Source: Pseudomonadota bacterium
GTDB lineage: Bacteria > Pseudomonadota > Alphaproteobacteria > Rhizobiales > Pleomorphomonadaceae
DNA: 64,000 nt
Reading direction: 5' to 3'
NCBI GenBank assembly: GCA_023436885.1
Contig: JAEZHI010000040.1
Span: 124,001 to 188,000, forward strand
Notes under the pieces: generated by a model
Database searches by the model: none
What the model saw: the letters and a program-made list of their open reading frames with translations, nothing else
What the model was told of the DNA's origin: nothing
Translations under genes and position numbers: made by a program
Part shown: positions 7,650 through 16,631 of the stretch, piece by piece
How positions within the stretch are numbered: position 1 is the stretch's first letter
How the letters are laid out: every line of letters starts with the position of its first letter

Positions 7650-8272
7650 ACACGAAGGGCATCCGGAGCGACATTCCATGCCTTGACCGAGAAGCCGAAG
7701 CCGTCACCGACGAGATGGGCAACGGCGCCGGTGTTCATCTTGGCCTCGGTCGCCGACATGCCAAGGCTCTTGGCGACCAGCCGGAAGATGCCGTTCGACG
7801 ACACCACGAGAACGACGGAGTCGTCGGCATTTTCCTTGCGGATGCGGACGAGCAGCCGCTTCCAGCCGTTGATCACGCCGGCCTCGCCGGGCTGCCAGCC
7901 AAAGCCTTCCGGCCACACCGAGCGCTTCTGCCAATCCTCGATGACCTGATCGCCAACCTCGGCGCGGATCTCGTCATTGGAGCGGGCTTCCCAGCTGCCA
8001 TAGTCGATCTCGCGCAGATCGTCGCTGATGACGATCTTGTCGGCTGCAAGCCCATGATCTGCCGAGATGATCTCCGCCGTCTGGCGCGTACGCTTCAAAG
8101 GACCGGCATAAATACGGCAAGGCTGCAGGCCGGCGGCCTTGAGACCGGCCGCAACGGCGGCGGCCTGCTCGCGCCCCTTTTCGACCAGGTCGAGATCGGT
8201 GCGCGCCCCGACCCAGACAACCTTGTCGGTGGGGCCGAAGGTGTTGCCATGACGAACCAGGATCAGATGCAT
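7646..8272 (-). CDS. Histidine phosphatase (phosphoglycerate-mutase fold) family protein (208 aa)
   Basis: The N-terminal LILVRHGNT carries the catalytic RHG motif, and SGPL-like YAGPLKRTRQTAEII and the acid-base region LREIDYGSWEARS follow, as in the family. The second catalytic histidine, normally in a V(T/S)HGG-x-x-R motif near the C-terminus, is replaced: the sequence reads VVSSNGIFR, with Ser at the His position. The protein may be a family subgroup with altered chemistry or a non-catalytic binder. It sits 17 bases downstream of kdsB in the same direction, so it may act on a sugar-phosphate related to Kdo/LPS, but this is inferred from position only. Confidence 0.82.
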   Translation of the reverse strand: MHLILVRHGNTFGPTDKVVWVGARTDLDLVEKGREQAAAVAAGLKAAGLQPCRIYAGPLKRTRQTAEIISADHGLAADKIVISDDLREIDYGSWEARSNDEIRAEVGDQVIEDWQKRSVWPEGFGWQPGEAGVINGWKRLLVRIRKENADDSVVLVVSSNGIFRLVAKSLGMSATEAKMNTGAVAHLVGDGFGFSVKAWNVAPDALRV

Positions 8273-8289
8273 CTCCAGACCTCTCCCTT

Positions 8290-9072
8290 CTAGACTGAAA
8301 CCAGCTCCCCTTCGCGGGTAATCAGTTGCTCGACGACGCCAATATCCTCCGGCGTGTCGACCGATGCATGCGTCCGTCCGCGATAATCGACCACCACGAC
8401 GCGCACCGTCATGCCATTTTCCAGCGCCCGCAACTGCTCCAGGCCCTCGGTGTTTTCGAGCGGCGACGGCGGCAGCGCCACGTAGCGCTTCAGGCCGGGC
8501 AGAGTGTAGCCGTAAAGGCCGATGTGGCGGTAGACGCTGGTGAAGCCCGGCTTGCGGATGAACGGGATGATCTGCTTGGAAAAATAGAGCGCGTTGTGAT
8601 TGAGGTCGAAGGTCACGGTGGTGCCGCTCGACGGCGCCTTTTCCTTGTGAAGGCGCAGCTCGGCAAGCGCTTCGTCGGTGAGCCGCACGGCCGGCGTGAC
8701 AACGTCAAAGCCCGCCGGCGAGGAGAATTCGGCGATCATCTCCTCGAGGATCCACGGTGGCGTCAGCACCGCATCGCCCTGGAAGTTGATCACGCCGTTC
8801 TCGACGATTCCTGCCGCCTCGATCGCCTCGGCCACGCGCTCGGTGCCATTTCGGCAGCTCTCCGAGGTCATCACCGCCTCGGCGCCGAAGCTCCTGGCGA
8901 AAGTCGCGACGCGCTCGTCCTCGGTGGCGATCACCACCCGCGAGGCACCCTTGGCGGCGCGGGCGATGCGCCAGACACGCTCCAGCAGGCTGACGCCAGC
9001 GATGTTCAGCATCGGCTTGCCCTGCAGACGCTGGGAGCCGTAACGGGCGGGAATGACGATGGCGACGGACAT
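8290..9072 (-). CDS. kdsB: 3-deoxy-manno-octulosonate cytidylyltransferase family (CMP-Kdo synthetase)
   Basis: Cytosolic enzyme activating Kdo with CTP for lipid A/LPS core assembly. Family motifs are clear: IPARYGSQRLQGKP at the N-terminus (nucleotide binding), VIATEDERV, then the metal-binding NFQGD, ALYFSKQIIPF, YRHIGLYGY, PSPLENTEGLEQLRALENG and THASVDTPEDI. Length from ATG 9072 is 260 aa, close to the usual 245-260; the 56 codons further upstream are not family-like. The loop after QGD reads AVLTPP rather than the usual EP-I-P, so a related sugar acid as substrate cannot be excluded. Confidence 0.85.
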   Translation of the reverse strand: MSVAIVIPARYGSQRLQGKPMLNIAGVSLLERVWRIARAAKGASRVVIATEDERVATFARSFGAEAVMTSESCRNGTERVAEAIEAAGIVENGVINFQGDAVLTPPWILEEMIAEFSSPAGFDVVTPAVRLTDEALAELRLHKEKAPSSGTTVTFDLNHNALYFSKQIIPFIRKPGFTSVYRHIGLYGYTLPGLKRYVALPPSPLENTEGLEQLRALENGMTVRVVVVDYRGRTHASVDTPEDIGVVEQLITREGELVSV

Positions 9073-9222
9073 GGCGGGGCTCTCTCCAATTGCGCCCTCA
9101 CTATTACAGCTTGGAACTTCTGTCGAGAAAGCAGGCGGCCATTCGGGTCCTGACGGACGCCGTCCTGAATTTGTTGACGGTACAACCCTGAGCTTTGCAT
9201 CCCCGCGCCTATGCTCATTGAC

Positions 9223-9238
9223 GACTAGTATGGTAGTC
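9223..9238. promoter_or_regulatory. Candidate GntR operator upstream of uxuB
   Basis: GACTAGTATGGTAGTC contains a perfect 5-bp inverted repeat (GACTA/TAGTC, 6-bp spacer). The half ATGGTAGT recurs upstream of the GntR regulator gene (12268-12275). Its place before uxuB fits repression by a UxuR/ExuR-like FCD regulator. Confidence 0.4.
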
Positions 9239-9332
9239 ATCTAGAATAGCGACCATCGCCTAGACGATGCCACTTACAATTGGCCGGATGCCAAGCCGAT
9301 GCGGCCTTGGGCTTAAGATCGGGGCCTACGAA

Positions 9333-10841
9333 ATGTCTGTCTCTATAATGAAGAACATTGATGGCGAACGCCTCGATAATACCCGCCTCGCCAGCCTTCC
9401 CACCGCCGTCGCCCGTCCAGCCTATGACCGGACCAAGGCGACGCCCGGCATCGTCCACCTCGGGCTCGGCGCCTTTGCCCGCGCCCATCTCGGCGTCTAC
9501 ACCGATGACGTGCTGGCGGCCGGAGCGCATGATTGGGGCGTTATCGGCGTCAACTTCCGCTCGGCCGACGTCATAGATGCCCTGAAGCCACAGGACGGGC
9601 TCTACACCCTGCTCTGCCGCGAGAACGGCGCCGACAAGCTCAGGGTGATCGGTGCCTTCCTCGATGTGCTGAATGCCGGCAGCGAGCTCGCCGCCGTGCT
9701 GAAGGTGATGGCGAAGCCGGAGATCCGCATCGTCACCATCACCGTCACTGAGAAGGGCTACTGCCACGATCCCGCCACGGGTCGCCTCAACGAAGCGCAC
9801 CCTATGGTGACGGCCGATCTTGCCGACCCCATGCATCCCCGCAGCCTACCGGGCCTGATCGTCGAAGCGTTGCGCCTCAGACGGCAAGCCGGCGTGCCGC
9901 CCTTCACCGTACTTTCCTGCGATAACCTGCCACAAAATGGCAGGATCACGAAAGCAGTGGTCACCCGCTTCGCCCAATTGCGCGATCCCGACCTCGGCCG
10001 CCACATCGCCGACAGCGTCGCCTTCCCCTACTCCATGGTCGACCGCATCACGCCGGCCACCAAGGACCCCGACCGCGCCACCGTGACCGCTGGCCTCGGC
10101 CTCACCGATGCCTGGCCTGTGGTAGCCGAACCCTTCCACCAGTGGGTGATCGAGGATCGTTTCCCGACCGGACGGCCAGCCTGGGACAAGGCCGGCGCCA
10201 TCCTGACCGACGATGTCCATCCCTTCGAGACCATGAAGCTGCGCTGCCTCAACGGCGCCCACTCGACGCTCGCCTATCTCTCCGTGCTCGGCGGCATCGA
10301 GACGGTGGCCGACGCCATGGCCGACAAGCTGCTGCCCAAGGTGATCCGCCGCCTCTGGGACGACGACCTCATCCCCACCGTGCCGCCGGTGCCGGGCACA
10401 GACGTCACCGCCTACACCCACGATCTGGCAGCGCGCTTCAGCAACCCGGGCATCCGCCACCTGACGCTGCAGATCTCCTCCGACGGCTCGCAGAAGCTTG
10501 GCCCGCGCCTCCTCGCCCCTTCGTCCGAGCTTATCGCTGCCGGCAAGATGCCGAGGGTGGTGCCGCTTGCCGTCGCCGCCTGGATGGCCTTCCTGCGCCA
10601 GACCGACGACCGCAGTCGCACCTGGACGGTGGCCGATCCGATGGCGCCGCGCCTGACGGCCATCGCCCGCGAGCATGCCAACGCCCCCAAAGCACGGGCC
10701 GAGGCGCTGTTCGCCGTCACCGAAATCTTCCCCGCAGCCATCTCCGGCAACGCGGCCTTCCGCAAGGCGACAGCCGACCATCTCGCCAGTCTTATCGCCC
10801 TCGGCGTGCCCGCCACGCTTTCCGCTTTCCTCGGCCACTGA
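9333..10841 (+). CDS. uxuB: Mannitol dehydrogenase family oxidoreductase, probable fructuronate reductase
   Basis: NAD-dependent long-chain polyol dehydrogenase family, here most likely D-fructuronate to D-mannonate (second step of glucuronate catabolism) because mannonate dehydratase follows 30 bases later. Visible features are the Rossmann entry GIVHLGLGAFARAHLGVYTDDVL, the segment VTEKGYCHD, SCDNLPQNG, the region VDRITPATKD and the catalytic helix KLRCLNGAHSTLAYLS with the family Lys...Asn...His. The start at MSVSIMKNIDGERL (9333) has GGGG eight bases upstream; an in-frame ATG at 9348 is possible. Other polyol substrates of the family are the alternative reading. Probably one transcript with uxuA. 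Confidence 0.85.
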   Translation: MSVSIMKNIDGERLDNTRLASLPTAVARPAYDRTKATPGIVHLGLGAFARAHLGVYTDDVLAAGAHDWGVIGVNFRSADVIDALKPQDGLYTLLCRENGADKLRVIGAFLDVLNAGSELAAVLKVMAKPEIRIVTITVTEKGYCHDPATGRLNEAHPMVTADLADPMHPRSLPGLIVEALRLRRQAGVPPFTVLSCDNLPQNGRITKAVVTRFAQLRDPDLGRHIADSVAFPYSMVDRITPATKDPDRATVTAGLGLTDAWPVVAEPFHQWVIEDRFPTGRPAWDKAGAILTDDVHPFETMKLRCLNGAHSTLAYLSVLGGIETVADAMADKLLPKVIRRLWDDDLIPTVPPVPGTDVTAYTHDLAARFSNPGIRHLTLQISSDGSQKLGPRLLAPSSELIAAGKMPRVVPLAVAAWMAFLRQTDDRSRTWTVADPMAPRLTAIAREHANAPKARAEALFAVTEIFPAAISGNAAFRKATADHLASLIALGVPATLSAFLGH

Positions 10842-10871
10842 CCGGCCCACTCATTCCCTGGAGTATTTCCC

Positions 10872-12062
10872 ATGCAAGAAACCTGGCGCTGGTTCGGCCC
10901 TGATGATCCCGTCAGCCTTCAGAAGGCCCGGCAGGCGGGCGCCACCGGTATCGTCACCGCCCTCCACCACATGAACCAGGGCCAGGTGTGGACGGTCGAC
11001 GAGATCGAAAAGCGCAAGACTGAGGTGGAAGCCGCCGGCCTCACCTGGTCCGTCGTCGAGAGCATCGGCGTCGGCGAAGAGATCAAGACCCGCACCGGCA
11101 ACTTCCGGGAAAAGATCGACAATTATAAGCAGTCGATCCGCAACGTCGCCCGCTCCGGGGTGAAGACCATCTGCTACAACTTCATGGTCATCACCGATTG
11201 GAGCCGCACCAACCTGATGTTCAAGTTGCCGAATGGCGGCTACGCGCTCCGCTACGACCGGGTGGATTTCGCCGCCTACGACCTGTTCGTGCTGAAGCGC
11301 CGAGGCGCCGAGGCCGACTACAGCGAGGCCGAGATCGCCGCCGCCAAGGCGCGCATCGCCGCCAAGAGCGAGGCCGAGGTGGCCGAACTCGAACGCAACC
11401 TGATCGACTGGCTGCCGGCCCGCGACTTCGCCTACACCCGCGACAGCTTCCGCGACATGCTGCAGCTCTATTCGGAAATCAGCGTCGAGGATCTGCGCGC
11501 CAACCTCGTCGAGTTCCTGCGCGAAATCACGCCGGTAGCCGAGGAGGAAGGCGCCCGCCTCTGCATTCATGCCGACGACCCCGCCTTCCCGATCTTCGGC
11601 TTGCCGCGTGTCATGTCGACGGCCGACGACGTCCGGAAGATGTTTGCCGCTGTGCCTCAGGAAGCCTGCGGCCTGACCCTCTGCACCGGCTCCTTCGGTT
11701 CGAACAAGCGCAACGATCTGATCGACATGGCCAAGGAATTCGGCCCGCGCATCCACTTCGTCCACCTCCGCAACGTCAAGCACGAGGCGGACGGGTCCTT
11801 CTTCGAGGCCGACCATCTGGGCGGCGACACCGACCTGATCGGCGTGGCCGCGGCCATTCTCACCGAGGAAGAGCGCCGCCGGTCCGTCGGCCGCGCCGAC
11901 GCCGAAATCCCCTTCCGGCCAGACCACGGCCACCTGATGGGCGACGACATCGGCCAGAAGTCCAACCCCGGCTATTCCTTCGTCGGCCGTCTGAAGGGCC
12001 TCGCCGAACTGCGCGGCGCCATCAAGACCATCGAAGCCTTCCGGGCCGGCCGCGTCTCCTGA
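10872..12062 (+). CDS. uxuA: Mannonate dehydratase (396 aa)
   Basis: Dehydrates D-mannonate to 2-keto-3-deoxygluconate, the third step of glucuronate catabolism; cytosolic, TIM-barrel, metal-dependent. The opening TWRWFGPDDPVSLQKARQAG, GIVTALHHMNQG and WSVVESIGVGEEIK, then CYNFMVITDWSRT and the metal-site strands LCIHADDPAFPIFGLPR, LCTGSFGS and HFVHLRNVK are diagnostic of UxuA. Near the end, FRPDHGHLMGDD completes the active site. Length equals the family norm (about 395). GGAG precedes the ATG. It follows uxuB and precedes the GntR regulator, so this is a compact glucuronate locus. No uxaC isomerase or KDG kinase is in the window. Confidence 0.95.
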   Translation: MQETWRWFGPDDPVSLQKARQAGATGIVTALHHMNQGQVWTVDEIEKRKTEVEAAGLTWSVVESIGVGEEIKTRTGNFREKIDNYKQSIRNVARSGVKTICYNFMVITDWSRTNLMFKLPNGGYALRYDRVDFAAYDLFVLKRRGAEADYSEAEIAAAKARIAAKSEAEVAELERNLIDWLPARDFAYTRDSFRDMLQLYSEISVEDLRANLVEFLREITPVAEEEGARLCIHADDPAFPIFGLPRVMSTADDVRKMFAAVPQEACGLTLCTGSFGSNKRNDLIDMAKEFGPRIHFVHLRNVKHEADGSFFEADHLGGDTDLIGVAAAILTEEERRRSVGRADAEIPFRPDHGHLMGDDIGQKSNPGYSFVGRLKGLAELRGAIKTIEAFRAGRVS

Positions 12063-12081
12063 CGCGACCCCCACGCCACCG

Positions 12082-12120
12082 AATATCGGGATACTGGCAG
12101 TTCTCCAGATTTCCGATATT
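12082..12120 (+). terminator. Hairpin after uxuA
   Basis: AATATCGG (12082-12089) pairs perfectly with CCGATATT (12113-12120), enclosing a second small stem (CTGG/CCAG at 12094-12108). It separates uxuAB from the regulator gene. A terminator or attenuator is likely; no T-run follows. Confidence 0.4.
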
Positions 12121-12295
12121 TACTGAAGAGGTGTATCGAGCGGCGCGAGGAGTCGCGAACCGGCAAATTCAGGCTCCGCCGCCGTTCGATTTGTTCTGTG
12201 GGTCAAGCGCTTCACCAGACATCATCCCTTCGGATCACTCCTCTGGACGGTCCAGACCGCTTATGCCATGGTAGTATTTCATCGGAGAAACGAAC

Positions 12296-12988
12296 GTGCT
12301 GCCAAACGCCGCCACCGGGTATGAACTCGACCCCAAGCAGCCGATCGGCGCTCAGGTCTATGGTCTCCTGAAGCGGATGATCATCGGCCTCGCGTTCAAG
12401 CCCAATGAGGCGTTGAGCGAGAAGGAGTTGGCCGTGCGCCTCGGCGTCAGTCGCACGCCGGTGCGCGAGGCGCTCATCCGTCTTGCTGAGGAAACCCTGG
12501 TCGACGTCTTCCCGCAGCGCGGCACCATCGTCTCGCCCATCCGCGTCGCCGAGGTGATGGAGGCGCAGTTCCTGCGCGAGGCGCTGGAAGCCGCCGTCGC
12601 CCGCCGGGCCGCCGAGCAGCCTTCCCCTACCCTGATCCGCGACCTCTCGCGCCTCATCGACGACCAGCAGCGCGCCGCCACCGCCGGTTCGCCGGAAGAC
12701 TACATGCCGCTCGACGAGGCCTTCCACCGGGCGATCAGCGAAGGCACCGGTCTGCCAAGGGCGTGGCGCCTCATTCAAAGCGTCAAGGGCCAGATGGACC
12801 GCGTCCGCTTCCTGAGCCTGCCGAACAAGCAGCACATGCTTCTCCTCACGGAACAGCACGCCGAAATCTTCAAGGCCATCGAAACCCAGGACCCCGACCG
12901 CGCCGAAGCCGCCATGCGCCACCACCTCAAGCAAGTCCTGAAGACCATCCAGGAACTTGCGGCGGAAATGCCGGCGATCTTTGCGTGA
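12296..12988 (+). CDS. GntR-family (FCD) regulator, probably of the uxu genes (230 aa)
   Basis: N-terminal winged helix-turn-helix with QVYGLLKRMIIGLAFKPNE, LSEKELAVRLGVSRTPVREAL and an all-helical FCD effector domain from about residue 90 (QFLREALEAAVARRAAE, DEAFHRAI, with metal-binding-type Asp/His residues, and HHLKQVL). GTG 12296 is the start, preceded by CGGAGAAA. Position directly after uxuBA suggests it senses a uronate intermediate and represses uxuB. Its own upstream region carries the ATGGTAGT half-site shared with the uxuB promoter region. Confidence 0.88.
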   Translation: MLPNAATGYELDPKQPIGAQVYGLLKRMIIGLAFKPNEALSEKELAVRLGVSRTPVREALIRLAEETLVDVFPQRGTIVSPIRVAEVMEAQFLREALEAAVARRAAEQPSPTLIRDLSRLIDDQQRAATAGSPEDYMPLDEAFHRAISEGTGLPRAWRLIQSVKGQMDRVRFLSLPNKQHMLLLTEQHAEIFKAIETQDPDRAEAAMRHHLKQVLKTIQELAAEMPAIFA

Positions 12989-13228
12989 GGGCGTTCAAGG
13001 CGCCTCTGAAGTAGAGGCCTGATTCTGATACTCAACATCCCCAAGGGACAATCGCCGCGCCGCACACGAGGTGAAGCGAGTTATTGCGCGCGCGGAAACG
13101 GATATGGTTGATAAGCACGACCGCCCATTGTGACCGCGCTGGCGATCGAAGAGTATGTGCCTCCTCTGGGCGGACGGTGACGGCACAGCAATGTTTGCGG
13201 CAGCCAAGTGAGAATGAGTGGAACGGGA

Positions 13229-15211
13229 ATGGCTAACGGCGACCTCAACTGGATAACCAACTTCATATGGGGCATCGCCGATGACGTGCTGCGGGATCTT
13301 TATGTGCGCGGCAAGTACCGCGACGTGATCCTGCCGATGATGGTGCTGCGGCGCCTCGATGCCGTGCTGGAGCCCACCAAGCAGGCCGTGCTGACGATGA
13401 AGGCCAACCTCGACAAGGCGGGTATTGCCAATCAGGACGCCGCGCTTCGGCAGGCCGCCGGGCAGGCATTCCACAATACCTCGCCGTTCACTTTGCGTGA
13501 CCTGCGCAACCGCGCCAGCCAAGCGCAGCTCAAGGCCGACTTCGAGGCCTATCTCGACGGCTTCTCGCCGAACGTACAAGACATTCTCGACAACTTCGAG
13601 TTCCGCAATCAGATCCCCAAGTTGTCGAAAGCCGACGTACTCGGCACGCTGATCGAGAAGTTCCTCGATGCCTCGATCAATCTCGGACCGAATCCCGTTC
13701 TGAATGGCGACGGCTCGATCCGGCACCCCGGCCTCGACAACCATGCCATGGGCACAATTTTCGAGGAATTGGTTCGCCGCTTCAACGAGGCCAACAACGA
13801 GGAAGCGGGCGAACACTGGACGCCGCGTGACGCCGTAAAGCTCATGGCGAAGCTGATCTTCGTGCCGCTCGCCGACCAGATTCAGTCGGGCACCTACCTG
13901 CTCTACGACGGCGCCTGCGGTACCGGCGGCATGCTGACCGTTGCCGAGGAAACGCTGAGCGATCTGGCACGGGAGCACGGCAAACAGGTGTCGACGCACC
14001 TCTTCGGGCAGGAGATCAGCGGCGAGACCTTCGCCATCGCCAAGGCCGACCTGTTGCTGAAGGGCGATGGTGAGGAAGCGGACAATATCGTCGGCGGGCC
14101 GGAGTGGTCGACACTGGCCAACGATGCCTTCCCGTCCAGGGAGTTCGACTTCATGCTGTCGAACCCGCCCTATGGCAAGAGTTGGAAGTCCGACCAGGAG
14201 CGCATGGGCGGCAAGGCCGGCATCCGCGACCCGCGCTTCGTGATCGAACACGCCGGCGATCCGGAATATAGCCTCGTCACCCGCTCCAGCGACGGGCAGA
14301 TGCTGTTCCTTGCCAACCTGCTCTCCAAGATGAAGAACGACACGCCACTCGGCTCGCGCATTGCCGAGGTCCATAACGGCTCGTCGTTGTTCACAGGCGA
14401 CGCCGGCTCCGGCGAGAGCAACGTGCGGCGCTGGGTGATCGAGAACGACTGGCTGGAAGCCATCGTCGCCCTGCCCCTGAACATGTTCTACAACACCGGC
14501 ATCGCCACCTATGTCTGGGTATTGTCGAACCGCAAGCCGGCCCACCGGCGCGGCAAGGTACAGTTGATCGACGCCACGCAGTGGTCCCAGCCCCTGCGCA
14601 AGAACCTCGGCAAGAAGAACTGCGAACTCTCGGACGGAGACATCGAACGCATACTCCAGGCCTTCACGGCCTTCGAGGAGACCGAGCAGTCGCGCATCTT
14701 CGACAATGCCGAGTTCGGCTACTGGAAGGTGACGGTCGAGCGACCGCTCCGCGCCCGAGGCATCGACGACAAGCGCGCCTACTCGCCGAAGGAGATCAAG
14801 GCGCTGAAGGATGAGGGCCGCATCGCCGAGGATGGGGTGCCGGTGATCCGCCGCATCCACAAGCCGGGCAAGGTCGAGGCCAATCCGCTACGCGGCTTAT
14901 TCCCGATGACCATCGACGGCAAGCGCTGCGCCGTCGAGTACGAGCCGGACAGCGACTTGCGCGACATCGAGACGGTGCCGCTGAAGGAGCCAGGCGGCAT
15001 CGACGCCTTCATCCGCCGCGAAGTGTTGCCGCATGCCGAGGACGCCTGGGTCGACGAGACCAAGACCGTCATCGGCTACGAGATCAGCTTCACCCGCTAT
15101 TTCTATAAGCCGCAGCCCCTGCGATCGTTGGAAGTGATCCGCGCCGATATCGTGGCGTTGGAGCAGGAGACCGACGGCCTGATGGCCAGCATCATACGGG
15201 GTCTCCAATGA
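13229..15211 (+). CDS. hsdM: Type I restriction-modification methyltransferase subunit
   Basis: N6-adenine methyltransferase subunit of a type I R-M enzyme. An N-terminal HsdM helical domain (FIWGIADDVLRDLYVRGKYRDVILPM) precedes the SAM-binding motif I YDGACGTGGML (about residue 227) and catalytic motif IV SNPPYGKSW (about residue 312). The later part, up to SFTRYFYKPQPLRSLEVI and the C-terminal coil, contacts HsdS and HsdR. Start options are GTG 13208, ATG 13214 and ATG 13229; the last fits the family start and follows GGAACGGGA. The gene overlaps hsdS by ATGA (15208-15211). It is the first gene of a five-gene defence operon. Confidence 0.95.
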   Translation: MANGDLNWITNFIWGIADDVLRDLYVRGKYRDVILPMMVLRRLDAVLEPTKQAVLTMKANLDKAGIANQDAALRQAAGQAFHNTSPFTLRDLRNRASQAQLKADFEAYLDGFSPNVQDILDNFEFRNQIPKLSKADVLGTLIEKFLDASINLGPNPVLNGDGSIRHPGLDNHAMGTIFEELVRRFNEANNEEAGEHWTPRDAVKLMAKLIFVPLADQIQSGTYLLYDGACGTGGMLTVAEETLSDLAREHGKQVSTHLFGQEISGETFAIAKADLLLKGDGEEADNIVGGPEWSTLANDAFPSREFDFMLSNPPYGKSWKSDQERMGGKAGIRDPRFVIEHAGDPEYSLVTRSSDGQMLFLANLLSKMKNDTPLGSRIAEVHNGSSLFTGDAGSGESNVRRWVIENDWLEAIVALPLNMFYNTGIATYVWVLSNRKPAHRRGKVQLIDATQWSQPLRKNLGKKNCELSDGDIERILQAFTAFEETEQSRIFDNAEFGYWKVTVERPLRARGIDDKRAYSPKEIKALKDEGRIAEDGVPVIRRIHKPGKVEANPLRGLFPMTIDGKRCAVEYEPDSDLRDIETVPLKEPGGIDAFIRREVLPHAEDAWVDETKTVIGYEISFTRYFYKPQPLRSLEVIRADIVALEQETDGLMASIIRGLQ

Positions 15212-16629
15212 ACGCAGCCGTTACCCGAGGCCACTGGCATATACCTTGGCTGCATGGCGTGCCCTCGCATTGGGAAGTCGTATCAAGCAAACAGTTGTTC
15301 TCGGCCAGAAAGGAGCTGGCACGAGAGCACGATCAGCAACTTTCTGCAACGCAAGCATATGGCGTGATAAACCAGAAAGATTTTGAACGCCGCGTAGGTC
15401 GGCGTGTGGTTCAGATTACCCAAAATCTCGAAAAGCGTAGACATGTTGAAAAGGATGATTTCATTATTAGCATGAGGAGCTTCCAGGGCGGCCTTGAACG
15501 CGCTTGGGAGACCGGTTGTATTCGCTCCTCCTACGTGGTTCTCAAACCAAGCCCCAGAGTAGACGCTGGCTTTTTCCAGTACCTGTTCAAATCGTGCGAC
15601 TACATCCAGGCTCTTCAAGCCACATCGAATTTTATCCGCGATGGGCAAGACCTGAACATGTCAAATTTCAGTCTCGTAGATTTACCGCTGCCGCCGCTCG
15701 ACGAGCAGCGCCTGATCGCTCGGTTTCTGAATTGGCATGGAGCGCAAACGGCGAAGCTGATCCGCACGAAAAAGAAGCTCATCGCGCTTCTGAACGAGCA
15801 GAAGCAGGCGATCATTCACCGCGCCGTCACTCGCGGCCTCGATCCGAATGTCCGCCTCAAACCGTCTGGCATCTCGTGGATCGGCGATGTGCCTGAGGGG
15901 TGGGAGGTTGTGCCGCTCAAGCGAATTACACTGAGCCGATGCGATGGCCCGTTTGGCTCCGGACTGAAATCCTCTCATTATTCTAGTTCCGGGGTATTCG
16001 TTGTTCGGCTTCAGAACATTGGAGTTGGCGAATTTGTACGCAAGGATAAAGTGTTTATATCCAGAGAACACTACTCTACACTTGGAGATCACTCAGTTCT
16101 CAGCAATGACCTTCTTGTGGCCAGTTTGGGGGACGAGGTTCGCCCCTGCGGCCGAGCCTGCCTGTCGCCAATTGACCTAGGCGAAGCAATGGTGAAGGCC
16201 GATTGCTTCCGCTTTCGACTTGATACGGAACGCGTATGCCCAGCATTCATGGCCGCTCACTTGACTGCCACCGCCCGAGAGTCGTCGGCGATACTATCTG
16301 CCGGCGCGACACGACAACGAGTAAACCTTGAGGCTACAGCCCAACGCGCTGTGACGCTTCCATCGCTTGAGGAGCAGAACCAAATTCTCGAATGGATCAG
16401 TTCAGCTACTCAAAATGTAGATAAGGGCGTTGCAATCACCGAGCGCGAGATCTTGCTCATCCAAGAGCTCCGAGCGCGGCTAATCGCGGATGTCGTCACC
16501 GGTAAGCTCGATGTCCGGAAAATTGCCGCTACCCTGCCTGACAGCGCCGAAGATCAGCCAATTGAGGATGCAAGCGACGAAGACGATTTCGACGAGAAAG
16601 ATGCCGAGAGTGAGGAGGCCGCCGCCTGA
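15208..16629 (+). CDS. hsdS: Type I restriction-modification specificity subunit
   Basis: Recognises the two halves of the target DNA. Two target-recognition domains are each introduced by the family signature: WLHGVPSHWEVV near the N-terminus and WIGDVPEGWEVVPLKRI near residue 225. Each is followed by a conserved helix: LPPLDEQRLIARFLNWH with the coil KLIRTKKKLIALLNEQKQAIIHRAVTRGL, and LPSLEEQNQILEWI. The C-terminus is an acidic tail (DEDDFDEKDAESEE). The recognition domains are visibly more AT-rich than hsdM and hsdR, as expected for rapidly exchanged segments. Only two bases separate its stop from darT. Confidence 0.94.
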   Translation: MNAAVTRGHWHIPWLHGVPSHWEVVSSKQLFSARKELAREHDQQLSATQAYGVINQKDFERRVGRRVVQITQNLEKRRHVEKDDFIISMRSFQGGLERAWETGCIRSSYVVLKPSPRVDAGFFQYLFKSCDYIQALQATSNFIRDGQDLNMSNFSLVDLPLPPLDEQRLIARFLNWHGAQTAKLIRTKKKLIALLNEQKQAIIHRAVTRGLDPNVRLKPSGISWIGDVPEGWEVVPLKRITLSRCDGPFGSGLKSSHYSSSGVFVVRLQNIGVGEFVRKDKVFISREHYSTLGDHSVLSNDLLVASLGDEVRPCGRACLSPIDLGEAMVKADCFRFRLDTERVCPAFMAAHLTATARESSAILSAGATRQRVNLEATAQRAVTLPSLEEQNQILEWISSATQNVDKGVAITEREILLIQELRARLIADVVTGKLDVRKIAATLPDSAEDQPIEDASDEDDFDEKDAESEEAAA

Positions 16630-16631
16630 CG

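Noticed and set aside
12995..14860. 621-codon open frame antisense to hsdM
   Set aside because: High GC gives long antisense frames. It has no recognisable domain, and hsdM on the other strand has intact motifs.
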